Positions 17,551-25,811 of a DNA stretch of 64,000 nucleotides are shown here, piece after piece (position 1 is the first letter of the stretch; every line of letters starts with the position of its first letter). The translations under genes and the position numbers were made by a program. Source of the stretch: Hymenobacter oligotrophus. GTDB lineage: Bacteria; Bacteroidota; Bacteroidia; Cytophagales; Hymenobacteraceae. The stretch lies in contig NZ_CP032317.1 in assembly GCF_003574965.1 (NCBI RefSeq), positions 3,968,001 to 4,032,000 of the forward strand. The letters run 5' to 3'. The notes under the pieces were generated by a model. The model was not told the origin of the DNA and did not search any database. It was given only the letters and a program-made list of their open reading frames with translations.

Positions 17551-18426
17551 ATGGCTTGGTTTAAGCGTCAGGAGAAAGGCATTATTACCCCCACGGAGCA
17601 GAAAAAGGAAACGCCCGACGGCCTCTGGTACAAGTGCCCAGAGTGCGGAACCGTGAGCGACATGGGCGAGCATCGCCGCCTGCTGTACACGTGCGCCAAG
17701 TGCAACTACCACGACCGCATCGACTCGGCTGAGTACTTCGAGGTGTTGTTCGACAACAACCAATTTGAGGAGCTCGACGCCGAGCTGTCGTCGGGCGACC
17801 CGCTGCACTTCGTCGACACCAAGCCTTACCCGCAGCGCATTAACTCCACGCAGCGCGCCACCGGCCTGAAGGACGCCGTGCGCACCGCCCACGGCCAGAT
17901 TAACGGCCTCGACCTAGTGGTGGCCTGCATGGATTTCAAATTCATCGGCGGCTCGATGGGTTCGGTAGTAGGCGAGAAGATTGCCCGCGCCATCGACTAC
18001 GCCCGCAAAAACCGCATTCCGTTCCTAATGATCAGCAAATCGGGCGGGGCGCGCATGATGGAGGCCGGCTACTCGTTGATGCAAATGGCCAAAACCTCGG
18101 CCAAGCTGGCCTTGCTGGCCGAAGCCGGCGTGCCGTACATTTCTTTGCTCACCGACCCCACCACCGGCGGCGTTACGGCCTCGTACGCCATGCTCGGCGA
18201 CTTTAATATTTCGGAGCCCGGCGCACTCATTGGCTTTGCCGGACCTAGGGTTATCAAAGAAACCATTGGCAAGGATTTGCCCAAGGGTTTCCAGAGCGCC
18301 GAGTTCGTGCTTGAGCACGGCTTCCTCGATTTTATAGTAGATCGTAAGCAACTGAAGCAACAGCTCTCCGACTTGCTTACCATGCTCCGTCCTGCCGAGG
18401 TGCCCGCAGCCCCGGCCCGCGCCTAG
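17551..18426 (+). CDS. accD: Acetyl-CoA carboxylase carboxyltransferase subunit beta
   Basis: The protein has 291 residues. The N-terminal zinc ribbon uses Cys29, Cys32, Cys48 and Cys51 (KCPEC and TCAKC). The crotonase-fold core contains [16 protein letters not shown] and [21 protein letters not shown], the acyl-CoA site, and [20 protein letters not shown] near the C-terminus. With the alpha subunit (not in the window) it transfers CO2 from carboxybiotin to acetyl-CoA, the first step of fatty acid synthesis. The stop codon TAG at 18424-18426 lies inside a CCTAGG site. A 17-bp-stem terminator follows. Confidence 0.96.
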   Translation: MAWFKRQEKGIITPTEQKKETPDGLWYKCPECGTVSDMGEHRRLLYTCAKCNYHDRIDSAEYFEVLFDNNQFEELDAELSSGDPLHFVDTKPYPQRINSTQRATGLKDAVRTAHGQINGLDLVVACMDFKFIGGSMGSVVGEKIARAIDYARKNRIPFLMISKSGGARMMEAGYSLMQMAKTSAKLALLAEAGVPYISLLTDPTTGGVTASYAMLGDFNISEPGALIGFAGPRVIKETIGKDLPKGFQSAEFVLEHGFLDFIVDRKQLKQQLSDLLTMLRPAEVPAAPARA

Positions 18427-18450
18427 GTCGAGTTCGGCACACTTGTTGGT

Positions 18451-18489
18451 AAACCCCGTTTGGCTTTGCACGAAAGCCAAACGGGGTTT
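18451..18489 (+). terminator. Intrinsic terminator of accD
   Basis: A 17-bp perfect stem (18451-18467 with 18473-18489) with A3/T3 ends. Confidence 0.8.
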
Positions 18490-18650
18490 GCTGTTTTGCG
18501 CCCGTTGTTGGGCCAGGCGGGCACTTGGCAAAACAGCGCCCCGCAAGGGTCCGGCTCCCGCGTCCGGCCGAACATTTTCGGACCGAATACAGTAAGTACC
18601 GGCAAAAGACAATCTGGCTACGCCTCTCAACTCTTTCCAAACATATGCAC

Positions 18651-19424
18651 ATGAAGTCGTTTAAATCCCTACTGGCGCTGCTGATGGTATTTACCATGTT
18701 GTTCAGCGCGTGTCAATCGTCGCGTCCGGCTGCAGGTGGTAGCACCGGCAGCACCAGCACTAGCACCAACTCCGACCTGCCCTCTGGCAACGGCTCGGGC
18801 GAGCGTAAAACCGGCATGAGCAAAACGGCCAAAGGCGGCCTTATTGGTGCCGGTGCCGGCGCTGCTGCCGGCGCCGTACTGGGCCGCGTAATTGGCGGCA
18901 AAAACGGTACGGCCGCGGGCGCCATCATTGGCGCTACCGTGGGCGGTGCTTCGGGTGCCGTTATCGGCCGCAAAATGGACAAGCAAGCCGAGGAGCTGCA
19001 GCGCGACATGAAGAACGCCCGCGTGGAGCGCGTAGGCGAAGGCATCAAGATTACGTTTGATGCCGGCATCCTTTTCGACACGAACAAATCGGACCTGCGG
19101 GCTGCCTCGGTGCAGGAAATCGACAAGATGGCTGAGGTGCTGAAAAAGTACCCCGACACGAACGTTATCGTGGAAGGCCACACCGACAACACCGGTTCTG
19201 ACGCCATCAACCAGCCGCTGTCGGAGCGTCGCGCGCAGGCCGTAGCCAACGAAACCGTTTCCAAAGGCGTAGAGTCGGGCCGCATTACCACCAAAGGGTA
19301 CGGCTCGTCGCAGCCGGTGGCCGACAACACCACGGCCGAAGGCCGCCAGGCCAACCGCCGCGTGGAAATTGCCATTTTCGCCAACGAAAAGATGAAGAAA
19401 GCTGCCGAGCGCGGCGAGCTGTAA
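18651..19424 (+). CDS. OmpA-family lipoprotein with glycine-zipper segment
   Basis: The protein has 257 residues from the ATG at 18651 (MKSFKSLLALLMVFTMLFSAC), which puts a lipobox right behind the hydrophobic core; an ATG two codons earlier is also possible. A Ser/Thr/Gly linker leads to a glycine-zipper region (about 55-105) with GLIGAGAGAAAGAVLGRVIGG and GAIIGATVGGASGAVIG, which can pack as close membrane helices. The C-terminal OmpA domain (about 130-245) has VIVEGHTDNTGSDAIN and NRRVEIAI for peptidoglycan binding. The gene at 20307-21017 is a close paralogue, but that one has no lipobox. Confidence 0.88.
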   Translation: MKSFKSLLALLMVFTMLFSACQSSRPAAGGSTGSTSTSTNSDLPSGNGSGERKTGMSKTAKGGLIGAGAGAAAGAVLGRVIGGKNGTAAGAIIGATVGGASGAVIGRKMDKQAEELQRDMKNARVERVGEGIKITFDAGILFDTNKSDLRAASVQEIDKMAEVLKKYPDTNVIVEGHTDNTGSDAINQPLSERRAQAVANETVSKGVESGRITTKGYGSSQPVADNTTAEGRQANRRVEIAIFANEKMKKAAERGEL

Positions 19425-19450
19425 GCCAGCTGCCCAACGGCTAATTACCT

Positions 19451-19480
19451 AAGAAGGCTGCACCTTGGTGCGGCCTTCTT
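19451..19480 (+). terminator. Intrinsic terminator
   Basis: A 14-bp stem with one difference (19451-19464 with 19467-19480), followed by further T residues. Confidence 0.8.
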
Positions 19481-19620
19481 TTTTTGTACGGAGCTGAGGC
19501 TGGGCAATATATCTGCGGCGCAGTGCAACCTAGGGAGTACAGTTTGTCGTAAAAAGTGCTATAAAAACCAGATATGTCAATGCTCTTCATCGAGCTTCAT
19601 GTCTCCTAACTCGTACTACC

Positions 19621-19923
19621 ATGAAACTTCATAAAGTTATTGTTGCCGCCGTGCTTTCGGTTACGCTGCTCGGCGGTGCTGCCGAAACGGCCCAAGCCCA
19701 GGATAACCAACCCCGCCGGGGCTGGAGCAAAAAAGGCAAAGGCGCTGCCGTAGGCGCAGGTGCCGGCGCCGTTACGGGTGCCGTAGTTGCCGGCAAAGGC
19801 GACCGGGCCACGGGTGCCCTTATTGGGGGCGCAGCCGGCGCTGTAGGCGGCGCGCTGATTGGGCGCAAAAAAGACAAGAAGCGCGACCCGCAGCGCTACG
19901 AACAGTACACGCGCAAAGACTAA
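19621..19923 (+). CDS. Small secreted glycine-zipper protein
   Basis: A 100-residue protein: signal peptide (1-26, ending AETAQAQ), a basic stretch RRGWSKKGKG, and one glycine-zipper block AAVGAGAGAVTGAVVAGKGD then GALIGGAAGAVGGALIGR, ending in a highly charged tail. It is like the zipper segment of its two neighbours without their OmpA domain. Glycine-zipper segments can insert in or oligomerise at membranes. It lies between the two OmpA/zipper genes, each with its own terminator, so the three are a cluster of paralogous modules and not one operon. Confidence 0.75.
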   Translation: MKLHKVIVAAVLSVTLLGGAAETAQAQDNQPRRGWSKKGKGAAVGAGAGAVTGAVVAGKGDRATGALIGGAAGAVGGALIGRKKDKKRDPQRYEQYTRKD

Positions 19924-19945
19924 CCTGGGCACTTGCCCTAGGTGC

Positions 19946-19995
19946 TTTCCAGCAAAAAGGCCGCCCTGCAAGCAGGGCGGCCTTTTTGCTGGAAA
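19946..19995. terminator. Terminator with 24-bp perfect stem
   Basis: Arms 19946-19969 and 19972-19995 with a two-base centre. The stem includes A5 and T5 runs, so it can work in both directions. CCTAGG stands just before it at 19937-19942. Confidence 0.85.
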
Positions 19996-20253
19996 ATTGG
20001 GTGGCAACTTTTAGCTTAAGGGCGCGTTCAAGGGCACAGCTCAACAATGACGGCCGGGGTGCCTAGGTAGCTGCGCTGCGGTCCTTGGCCAGGAGCACCA
20101 CTGAATAACTTACATCCGGTTTGCAGAGCTTAAAAATAAACCGCTGAAATTCAGGTCGTGCAGCGAAATATTCGTTGACTTGGCTGTTTTTGGCAAGGAG
20201 GTTGCCTTATGCCATTGCAACCGGCCAGTAACTGACAGAAGCTATGTTCGCGT
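19996..20253. other. Non-coding gap upstream of the second OmpA/zipper gene
   Basis: About 260 bases with one CCTAGG (20062-20067) and no convincing frame or repeat. It could hold upstream control sites for the following gene. Confidence 0.4.
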
Positions 20254-20261
20254 TAAGTTTG
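20254..20261 (+). promoter_or_regulatory. -7 box TAAGTTTG
   Basis: Perfect TAnnTTTG, 45 bases before the ATG at 20307. Confidence 0.55.
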
Positions 20262-20306
20262 CCAACCGGCGTACATTCCGAAACTCAACAACCCAATTCC
20301 ATACCC

Positions 20307-21017
20307 ATGAACAAGCTCCGTTCGACGTTTGCCTTTTTGCTGGCATTCGTGCTGCTGATGACTTCGACCCTCTCGCAGGCTCAAACTACTACCACTCCCA
20401 AGAAGCCGATGAGCAAAACCGCTAAGGGCGCCATCATTGGTGGCCTAGGTGGTGCTGCCGGCGGTGCCGTACTGGGCCGCGTAATTGGTGGCAAAAAAGG
20501 TACGGCTGCCGGTGCCGTAATCGGTGCTGCCGTGGGCGGTGGTGCCGGTGCCCTGATTGGCCGCCGCATGGACAAGCAAGCCGAAGAGCTGCGCCGCGAC
20601 ATGGCTGGTGCCAAGGTTGAGCGCGTGGGCGAAGGCATCAAGATTACCTTCGACTCGGGCATCCTGTTCGCTAAGAACTCTTCGACCCTGACCTCGACCG
20701 CCCAGAACAACATCCAGACGCTGGCCGAAACCCTGAAGAAGTACGGCGACACCAACGTGCTGATCGAAGGCCACACCGACAACACGGGTTCCAACGCCAT
20801 CAACGATCCGCTGTCGGTACGCCGTGCACAGGCCGTAGCTAACTACGCTATGAACCAAGGCGTGGAGTCGTCGCGCTTCGAGGTGAAAGGCTACGGCTCG
20901 AAGCAGCCGATTGCTGACAACACCACCGAAGAAGGTCGCCGCCAGAACCGCCGCGTAGAAGTTGCCATCTACGCCAACGAAAAACTGAAGAAAGCTGCCG
21001 AAAAAGGCCAGATCTAA
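20307..21017 (+). CDS. OmpA-family protein with glycine zipper, secreted paralogue
   Basis: The protein has 236 residues from the ATG at 20307 (MNKLRSTFAFLLAFVLLMTS); the frame continues to 20244 but overlaps the promoter box. It has a type I signal peptide ending SQAQ, so unlike the paralogue at 18651 it is not a lipoprotein. The zipper block (about 40-95) reads AIIGGLGGAAGGAVLGRVIG and AVIGAAVGGGAGALIGRRMD. The OmpA domain contains VLIEGHTDNTGSNAIN and NRRVEVAIY. The stretch from zipper to C-terminus is highly similar to the paralogue, pointing to recent duplication with divergence of the export signal. Confidence 0.88.
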   Translation: MNKLRSTFAFLLAFVLLMTSTLSQAQTTTTPKKPMSKTAKGAIIGGLGGAAGGAVLGRVIGGKKGTAAGAVIGAAVGGGAGALIGRRMDKQAEELRRDMAGAKVERVGEGIKITFDSGILFAKNSSTLTSTAQNNIQTLAETLKKYGDTNVLIEGHTDNTGSNAINDPLSVRRAQAVANYAMNQGVESSRFEVKGYGSKQPIADNTTEEGRRQNRRVEVAIYANEKLKKAAEKGQI

Positions 21018-21051
21018 GCCGGGCCGGCCATAGCCGCAGTCCCGTTGCTCG

Positions 21052-21093
21052 TCCGGCGGTTTCCCCTAAGTGGGAAGCCGCCGGATTTTTTTT
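21052..21093 (+). terminator. Intrinsic terminator with T8 tail
   Basis: A 14-bp stem with one G-U pair (21052-21065 with 21072-21085) followed by eight T residues at 21086-21093. Confidence 0.9.
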
Positions 21094-21132
21094 GGCTTGA
21101 TTCAGCGGCGACTTCACAAAAAGATAATACTG

Positions 21133-21161
21133 TTGAGGCAACGGAGGCGCTTTTATCTTTA
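21133..21161 (+). promoter_or_regulatory. Promoter TTG-N18-TATCTTTA ending four bases before an ATG
   Basis: TTG at 21133-21135 and TATCTTTA at 21154-21161 (one mismatch to TAnnTTTG). The ATG at 21166 follows after four bases, which suggests a leaderless mRNA. Confidence 0.55.
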
Positions 21162-21165
21162 CCCC

Positions 21166-22617
21166 ATGTCGCATACGATTACTTTTTGCCGCCGGGCCGC
21201 GCAGGCTGTCGCCAGCCTGTTTCTGGCAGCCTTGGGCGGTACAGCCTTGGCCCAATCTGCCCAGCCTGGCGGCTCGCCAGCAGCGGTAGCGCCCACCCAA
21301 GCTGCTGCCCGAGCCACCGCCAAAACAGCCAAACCCAAACCGGTGCGCGGGGCTACCGCCCTGTTGCGCTCAGGGCCTATGGTGGGCTACTCCGAAATGC
21401 GCGAGGTAATGCTATGGGTGCAAACCACCGCCCCGGCCACCACCTACATTGAATATTGGGAAAAGGGTAAGCCCGACGAGCGTTTCCAAACCGACGAGGT
21501 AGAAACCGACGAAACCACGGGCTTGGTGGCCCACCTGCTGGCCAACAAGGTGCAGCCCGGGCGGCGTTACGAATATGCGCTGTACCTCAACCGGCGGCCC
21601 GTGGCGCGGCCCTACCCGTTGGAGTTCCAAAGCCAGGAGCTGTGGCAGTGGCGCAAAGACCCCGCGAATTTCCGGATGGCCATGGGCAGCTGCACCTACG
21701 TGAACGAGCCCGCTTACGACCGGCCCGGCGCGCCTTACGCTGGCGACTACGGCATTTTCACGGCCATCGATCAGCAAAAGCCCGACCTGATGCTGTGGCT
21801 GGGCGACAACGTGTACCTGCGCGAGGCCGACTGGAACACCCGCACGGGCATTTGGCACCGCAACGCGCACACCCGCGCCCTGCCCGAAATGCAGCCGCTG
21901 CTGGCTCACACCCATAACTACGCCCTCTGGGACGACCACGATTACGGCCCCAACGACTCGGGCTACTCTTTCGCGCACAAACAGCTCACGCTTGAGGCTT
22001 TCAAGCAATTTTGGGCCAACCCCAACTACGAGCAAGGCGGCGGCGGCATTACGGGCACGTTTCAGTGGAACGACGTGCAGTTTTTTCTGATGGACGACCG
22101 GTGGCTGCGTGCCGCCAACAAACTGCCCACTGCCAACGCCAGCTACCTCGGCGAGAGCCAGGTGCGGTGGCTGCTCGACGCGCTGGCCAGCAGCACGGCC
22201 ACGTTTAAGTTTGTGGCTGTGGGTGGGCAGGTGCTCAACCCGGCCAAAGTGTTCGAGAACTACAGCAATTACGAGCAAGAGCGCAGCCGCCTGCTCGAGG
22301 CCATTGCCGCGGCCCGCATTCCGGGCGTAATTTTTTTGAGCGGCGACCGGCACCACACCGAGCTTACGCGGCTGGAGCGCTCCAACGGCTACCCGCTCTA
22401 CGACCTCACGGTATCGCCGCTGACCAGCGCGCCCGCCCTAGGTGCCCGCGACGAGGCCAACACCAGCCGGGTAAACGGCACCCTCGTGACGCAGCGCAAC
22501 TTTGCCATTCTGGATGTGTCGGGCCCGCACTTCGATCGGCGCCTGCAAATCCGCATTCACGATGCCAAGGGCAAGCTGATCTGGGAGCAAAGCCTGGCCG
22601 CCAAAGAGCTGCGGTAG
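21166..22617 (+). CDS. PhoD-type alkaline phosphatase / metallophosphatase
   Basis: The protein has 483 residues from the ATG at 21166 (MSHTITFCRRAAQAVASLFL). It has a signal peptide ending TALAQ, an N-terminal Ig-like PhoD domain (about 50-165; GYSEMREVMLWVQT), and the metallophosphatase domain with MAMGSCTYVNEP, the metal motif LMLWLGDNVYLRE, ALWDDHDYGPNDSG and the late SGDRHHTELTRLE. Asp, Asn and His in these motifs bind the iron/calcium centre of PhoD enzymes. It should release phosphate from phosphodiesters or monoesters in the periplasm. The frame is open further upstream but the promoter and terminator before 21166 rule this out. Confidence 0.9.
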   Translation: MSHTITFCRRAAQAVASLFLAALGGTALAQSAQPGGSPAAVAPTQAAARATAKTAKPKPVRGATALLRSGPMVGYSEMREVMLWVQTTAPATTYIEYWEKGKPDERFQTDEVETDETTGLVAHLLANKVQPGRRYEYALYLNRRPVARPYPLEFQSQELWQWRKDPANFRMAMGSCTYVNEPAYDRPGAPYAGDYGIFTAIDQQKPDLMLWLGDNVYLREADWNTRTGIWHRNAHTRALPEMQPLLAHTHNYALWDDHDYGPNDSGYSFAHKQLTLEAFKQFWANPNYEQGGGGITGTFQWNDVQFFLMDDRWLRAANKLPTANASYLGESQVRWLLDALASSTATFKFVAVGGQVLNPAKVFENYSNYEQERSRLLEAIAAARIPGVIFLSGDRHHTELTRLERSNGYPLYDLTVSPLTSAPALGARDEANTSRVNGTLVTQRNFAILDVSGPHFDRRLQIRIHDAKGKLIWEQSLAAKELR

Positions 22618-22786
22618 CCCGCGAGTTGTAGCTGCTGCGCCAGCGCTTATGCTGCAAATTGGCCTGCCCAAGCAAAGATCAGTTAACGCTTTGGCAAGCT
22701 GGTTGGCGCCGGCTTGGGTGCGTGGCACCTAGGGCGGCGCCCGCCGCGCGTGTAACCCAGCAGCGGGCGCCGCGGTACAACCCAGC

Positions 22787-23551
22787 ATGCCCATTGCCGC
22801 GCTACCCGTTGCCTACCACCTGCCCGCAGCCGACAAAACGCTGCTGGTACACCATGTACTGAACGACTTTTATGGGCCGCTGCCCACGGCCCCGCGCCGT
22901 TCGCCCATGCGCGAACTCATCAGCACGGTGCTCTCGCACCGCACTACGCACCGCGACGAAGAGCTGGCCTACGACCGCATGCTCGAAACGTTCGGGGATT
23001 GGGCTGCGGTGGAGCAGGCACCCACGGCTGAGCTGGCCCACGCCATCCGGACCACGCGCTGGCCCGACACGCAGGCGCCGCGCATTCAGGAAATTTTGCG
23101 CCGCATTCGGGCCGAATTTGGCGCCTACTCGCTCGATGCTTTGGCCGATTGGCCCACTGAAAAAGCCCTGACCTGGCTTACCGACATGCCCGGCATCGGC
23201 CTAAAAACGGCCTCGCTCGTGCTGCTGTTCAACTTTCAGAAACCCGTGCTGCCCGTGGATACGCACGTGCACCGCGTGGCCCAGCGCGTTGGGCTGATCG
23301 GGCCGAAAACATCCGTGGAAAAAGCGCACCAAGTGCTGCTGGCGCAATTGCCCGCCGATGCCGTGGCGCTGCTCAACTTTCACAAACACAATTACTGGCT
23401 GGGGCAGCACATTTGCTTTTTTGCCAAGCCCGATTGCCCTAGGTGCCCGCTCAAAGGCGTGTGCAACCATTACCTCGAGCACTACGGCCCCGCCGACGAG
23501 GCGGCCCTGGCCGAAGTGCCCCGCAGCTGGGAAGGGGAGAAGCTGCACTAG
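22787..23551 (+). CDS. Endonuclease III-like DNA glycosylase with 4Fe-4S cluster
   Basis: The protein has 254 residues of the HhH-GPD superfamily. The helix-hairpin-helix reads DMPGIGLKTASLVLLFNF with the catalytic-type Lys, and the conserved Asp is in LPVDTHVHRVAQRVG. Four Cys at 210, 217, 220 and 226 (C-x6-C-x2-C-x5-C) form the iron-sulfur loop. It should excise oxidised pyrimidines and cut the abasic site. It is more diverged than typical Nth, and a housekeeping nth may exist elsewhere. The radical SAM gene starts 54 bases after its stop, but with its own promoter box. Confidence 0.88.
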   Translation: MPIAALPVAYHLPAADKTLLVHHVLNDFYGPLPTAPRRSPMRELISTVLSHRTTHRDEELAYDRMLETFGDWAAVEQAPTAELAHAIRTTRWPDTQAPRIQEILRRIRAEFGAYSLDALADWPTEKALTWLTDMPGIGLKTASLVLLFNFQKPVLPVDTHVHRVAQRVGLIGPKTSVEKAHQVLLAQLPADAVALLNFHKHNYWLGQHICFFAKPDCPRCPLKGVCNHYLEHYGPADEAALAEVPRSWEGEKLH

Positions 23552-23593
23552 GCACCTAGGGCCCGCAGTCCGCTCCGTGTACGCCGGCTCCTC

Positions 23594-23601
23594 TATCTTT
23601 A
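23594..23601 (+). promoter_or_regulatory. -7 box TATCTTTA ending four bases before an ATG
   Basis: TATCTTTA followed by CGCC and the ATG at 23606, the same arrangement as at 21154-21166. No -33 TTG is evident. Confidence 0.45.
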
Positions 23602-23605
23602 CGCC

Positions 23606-24589
23606 ATGCGCCTCGTTCGTCATCCGGTTTTGTGCAACTACTACGTTACCTACCGGTGCAACGCCAAGTGCTCGTTTTGCGACATCTGGGAGAAGCCTTC
23701 GCCCTACATTCAGCTAGCTGATGTGGAACAGAACCTGCGCGACCTGAAGCGGTTGGGCGTGCGGGTAGTTGACTTTACCGGCGGCGAGCCGCTGCTGCAC
23801 CGCCAGCTGCCCGAGTTTCTGCAGCTGGCCCACGACCTAGGTTTCGTAACCACTGTTACCACCAACGGGCTGCTCTACCCCAAATACGCCGAGCGCCTGC
23901 GCGGCAAAGTGGATATGCTGCATTTCTCACTCGATAGCAGCGAGAAAGAGCAGCACGACCGCGGTCGGGGTGTAGCTTGTTTCGATTTTGTGCTCGAAAG
24001 CATTCGGGTGGCCAAAAGCCTGGGCGAGCGGCCCGATGTGCTGTTCACGGTTTTCCGCGAAAACTTAGGGCAACTCGAAGATGTGTACCGCAACATCACT
24101 CGGCCCAACGGCTTGGTGCTCATCATCAACCCGGCTTTCGAGTACAACGCCGTGGAAACCGGCGAGCGGCTGACGGAAGAAGAGCTGCAGTACCTTTCGG
24201 CGTTTGGCAAGCGCCCCGGCGTGTACCTCAACGAGGCGTTTATCGAGCTGCGGCGCGACGGCGGCAACCACGTGGCCGCGCCCGTGTGCCGCGCCGCCAG
24301 CACCACGCTGGTTATTTCGCCTTCCAACGAGCTGGTGCTGCCCTGTTACCACCTGGGGGCGCGTAGTTTCCCGATTGAAGGGCGCTTGCACGAGCTGTAC
24401 CGTTCGGAAGAAGTGCAAACCCTGGCTGCGCTGGAGGGGCGCTTGCCGCAGTGCGAGGGCTGCACCATCAACTGCTACATGCAGCCGAGTTTTGCCGTCG
24501 AAACCAGCAAATACTTTTGGCAAGCCTTGCCCAGTACGCTCAAATACAACTGGTACAAGGGCACCTGGAAGCGCATGCTCGCCCGCTAG
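23606..24589 (+). CDS. Radical SAM enzyme with C-terminal Cys cluster (SPASM-like)
   Basis: The protein has 327 residues. The N-terminal motif CNAKCSFC (Cys18, Cys22, Cys25) binds the SAM-coordinating 4Fe-4S cluster, followed by the GGE motif in VDFTGGEPLLHRQLPEFL and the SAM-binding strand LHFSLDSSEKE. The C-terminal part has further Cys in APVCRAASTT, VLPCYHLG and CEGCTINCYM, as in auxiliary-cluster (SPASM/twitch) enzymes. The substrate is unknown. No small peptide precursor lies beside it. Its TAG stop (24587-24589) overlaps the TAG of the opposing gene inside one CTAG. Confidence 0.88.
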   Translation: MRLVRHPVLCNYYVTYRCNAKCSFCDIWEKPSPYIQLADVEQNLRDLKRLGVRVVDFTGGEPLLHRQLPEFLQLAHDLGFVTTVTTNGLLYPKYAERLRGKVDMLHFSLDSSEKEQHDRGRGVACFDFVLESIRVAKSLGERPDVLFTVFRENLGQLEDVYRNITRPNGLVLIINPAFEYNAVETGERLTEEELQYLSAFGKRPGVYLNEAFIELRRDGGNHVAAPVCRAASTTLVISPSNELVLPCYHLGARSFPIEGRLHELYRSEEVQTLAALEGRLPQCEGCTINCYMQPSFAVETSKYFWQALPSTLKYNWYKGTWKRMLAR

Positions 24590-25083
24590 GTGGTGGGGGC
24601 CGCCGCAGGGGCGTTGAGTGCGGCCAGGGCTTGCCGCAACTCGGCAGGCCGCTGAGTGCCCAGCAGCAGCCGGGCGCCGCTGAGTAGCTCCAACTGAAAC
24701 CGTCGGAGCCGGCGATGTTCAGGGCGCGGTTGCTGCCAAAGCCTTTCAGGCCCCAACCGCCATATTCGCCCAACGGGTCGTAGCTCCGCACGTAAGCGCG
24801 GCTGATCTGGCTCCAGGTCTGGTGCCGCCAGCTGCGGTGCAACGGAGCCATGCGGTAGTGCACGCCAGTTGCATCGAGGCGAGTTTCCAGGCGCAGCGTG
24901 AGCAGCAGCGCAGCTATCAGCAGGGCCGTGGCTCCGCCAACCCACGCGAGGTACGCCGTGTTGGGCCGCAGGTCGGTTACTTGCAGCACCAGGGGCAGTA
25001 GCGCCACTACGGCCGGCACCAGCAGCAAGGCCCACCAATGCCGCAGGAAACGCTGATTCGAGGTATACCACCGGAGAATTCAT
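24586..25083 (-). pseudogene. Frameshifted small membrane protein gene
   Basis: Two overlapping minus-strand frames each hold part of one coherent protein. The frame from about 25028 gives two membrane helices (ALLLVPAVVALLPLVLQV and AWVGGATALLIAALLLTL) and a soluble domain with SRAYVRSYDPLGEYGGWGLK and NIAGSDG. The natural continuation LQLELLSGARLLLGTQRP, ending at the TAG 24586-24588, is in the other frame. The switch falls near 24697-24699, an AAA run, and needs one missing base. At the 5' end the only ATG (25083) is also in the second frame, so a further shift near the start is required. Either the gene is decayed or the read has errors at homopolymers. The intact protein would have about 160 residues and a PH-like domain of unknown role. 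Confidence 0.6.
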
Positions 25084-25165
25084 GCCGAATAATGAAAACG
25101 CTGCGCCGGGTTTCTACTTTCGGGCCGCGTGGCAAGCTACTCACCCGCGCCCAAACCCTTTCGTT

Positions 25166-25702
25166 ATGCCCGCTACCATTCTGCCCGTACAAGGCAAACA
25201 CCCCGAGCTTGGCCCCAATTGCTTTGTGGCCGACAACGCCACCATCGTGGGCGACGTGCACCTAGGTGCCAACTGCACGGTGTGGTTCAACGCCGTAGTA
25301 CGCGGCGACGTGAACAGCATCCGCATCGGCGACCAAACCAATATTCAGGACGGAGCCGTGATTCACTGCACCTATCAGCGCGCCGCCACCATCATCGGCT
25401 CGCGCGTGAGCATTGGCCACAACGCCATTGTGCACGGCTGCACCGTGGAAGACGACGTGCTCATTGGCATGGGCGCTATCGTGATGGACAACGCCGTGGT
25501 GAGCAGAGGCTGCATAATTGCGGCCGGGGCTATTGTGCTTGAAAACACCATTTGCGAGCCGGGCTACCTGTACGCCGGCGTGCCGGCCAAAAAAATAAAG
25601 CCCGTAACGCCCGAGCAAACCCATAACATGAGCCGCACCGCCGACAACTATGTGATGTATGCCGGTTGGTTTGAACAGAACACAGGCGCGGAGAAGAAAT
25701 AA
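25166..25702 (+). CDS. Gamma-type carbonic anhydrase-like hexapeptide protein
   Basis: The protein has 178 residues from the ATG at 25166 (MPATILPVQGKHPELG), the usual length; the frame is open to 25082 but the extension lacks similarity. It has a left-handed beta-helix of hexapeptide repeats (NCFVADNATIVGDVHLGANC, WFNAVVRGDVNSIRIGDQTN). The three metal-ligand His are in AVIHCTYQR and SIGHNAIVHGCTV. The family includes YrdA/PaaY and archaeal Cam; activity as carbonic anhydrase is known for some and untested for many. It is divergent from the frameshifted gene. Confidence 0.88.
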   Translation: MPATILPVQGKHPELGPNCFVADNATIVGDVHLGANCTVWFNAVVRGDVNSIRIGDQTNIQDGAVIHCTYQRAATIIGSRVSIGHNAIVHGCTVEDDVLIGMGAIVMDNAVVSRGCIIAAGAIVLENTICEPGYLYAGVPAKKIKPVTPEQTHNMSRTADNYVMYAGWFEQNTGAEKK

Positions 25703-25733
25703 TACAACCGGCTTAGGAGAATACCAAAAGCGC

Positions 25734-25741
25734 TAAGTTTG
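25734..25741 (+). promoter_or_regulatory. -7 box TAAGTTTG
   Basis: Perfect TAnnTTTG, 70 bases before the ATG at 25812. Confidence 0.55.
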
Positions 25742-25811
25742 CCGCGAACTGCCCGGTGGATATTTGGCTACCGGCAGCGCATTCAACTTCTCTATCCCTA
25801 AAGCCTGTTTA

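Noticed and set aside
23606-25083. Radical SAM enzyme with a nearby RiPP precursor
   Set aside because: No small Cys-rich or leader-like peptide lies beside the enzyme; the next gene is a frameshifted membrane protein.
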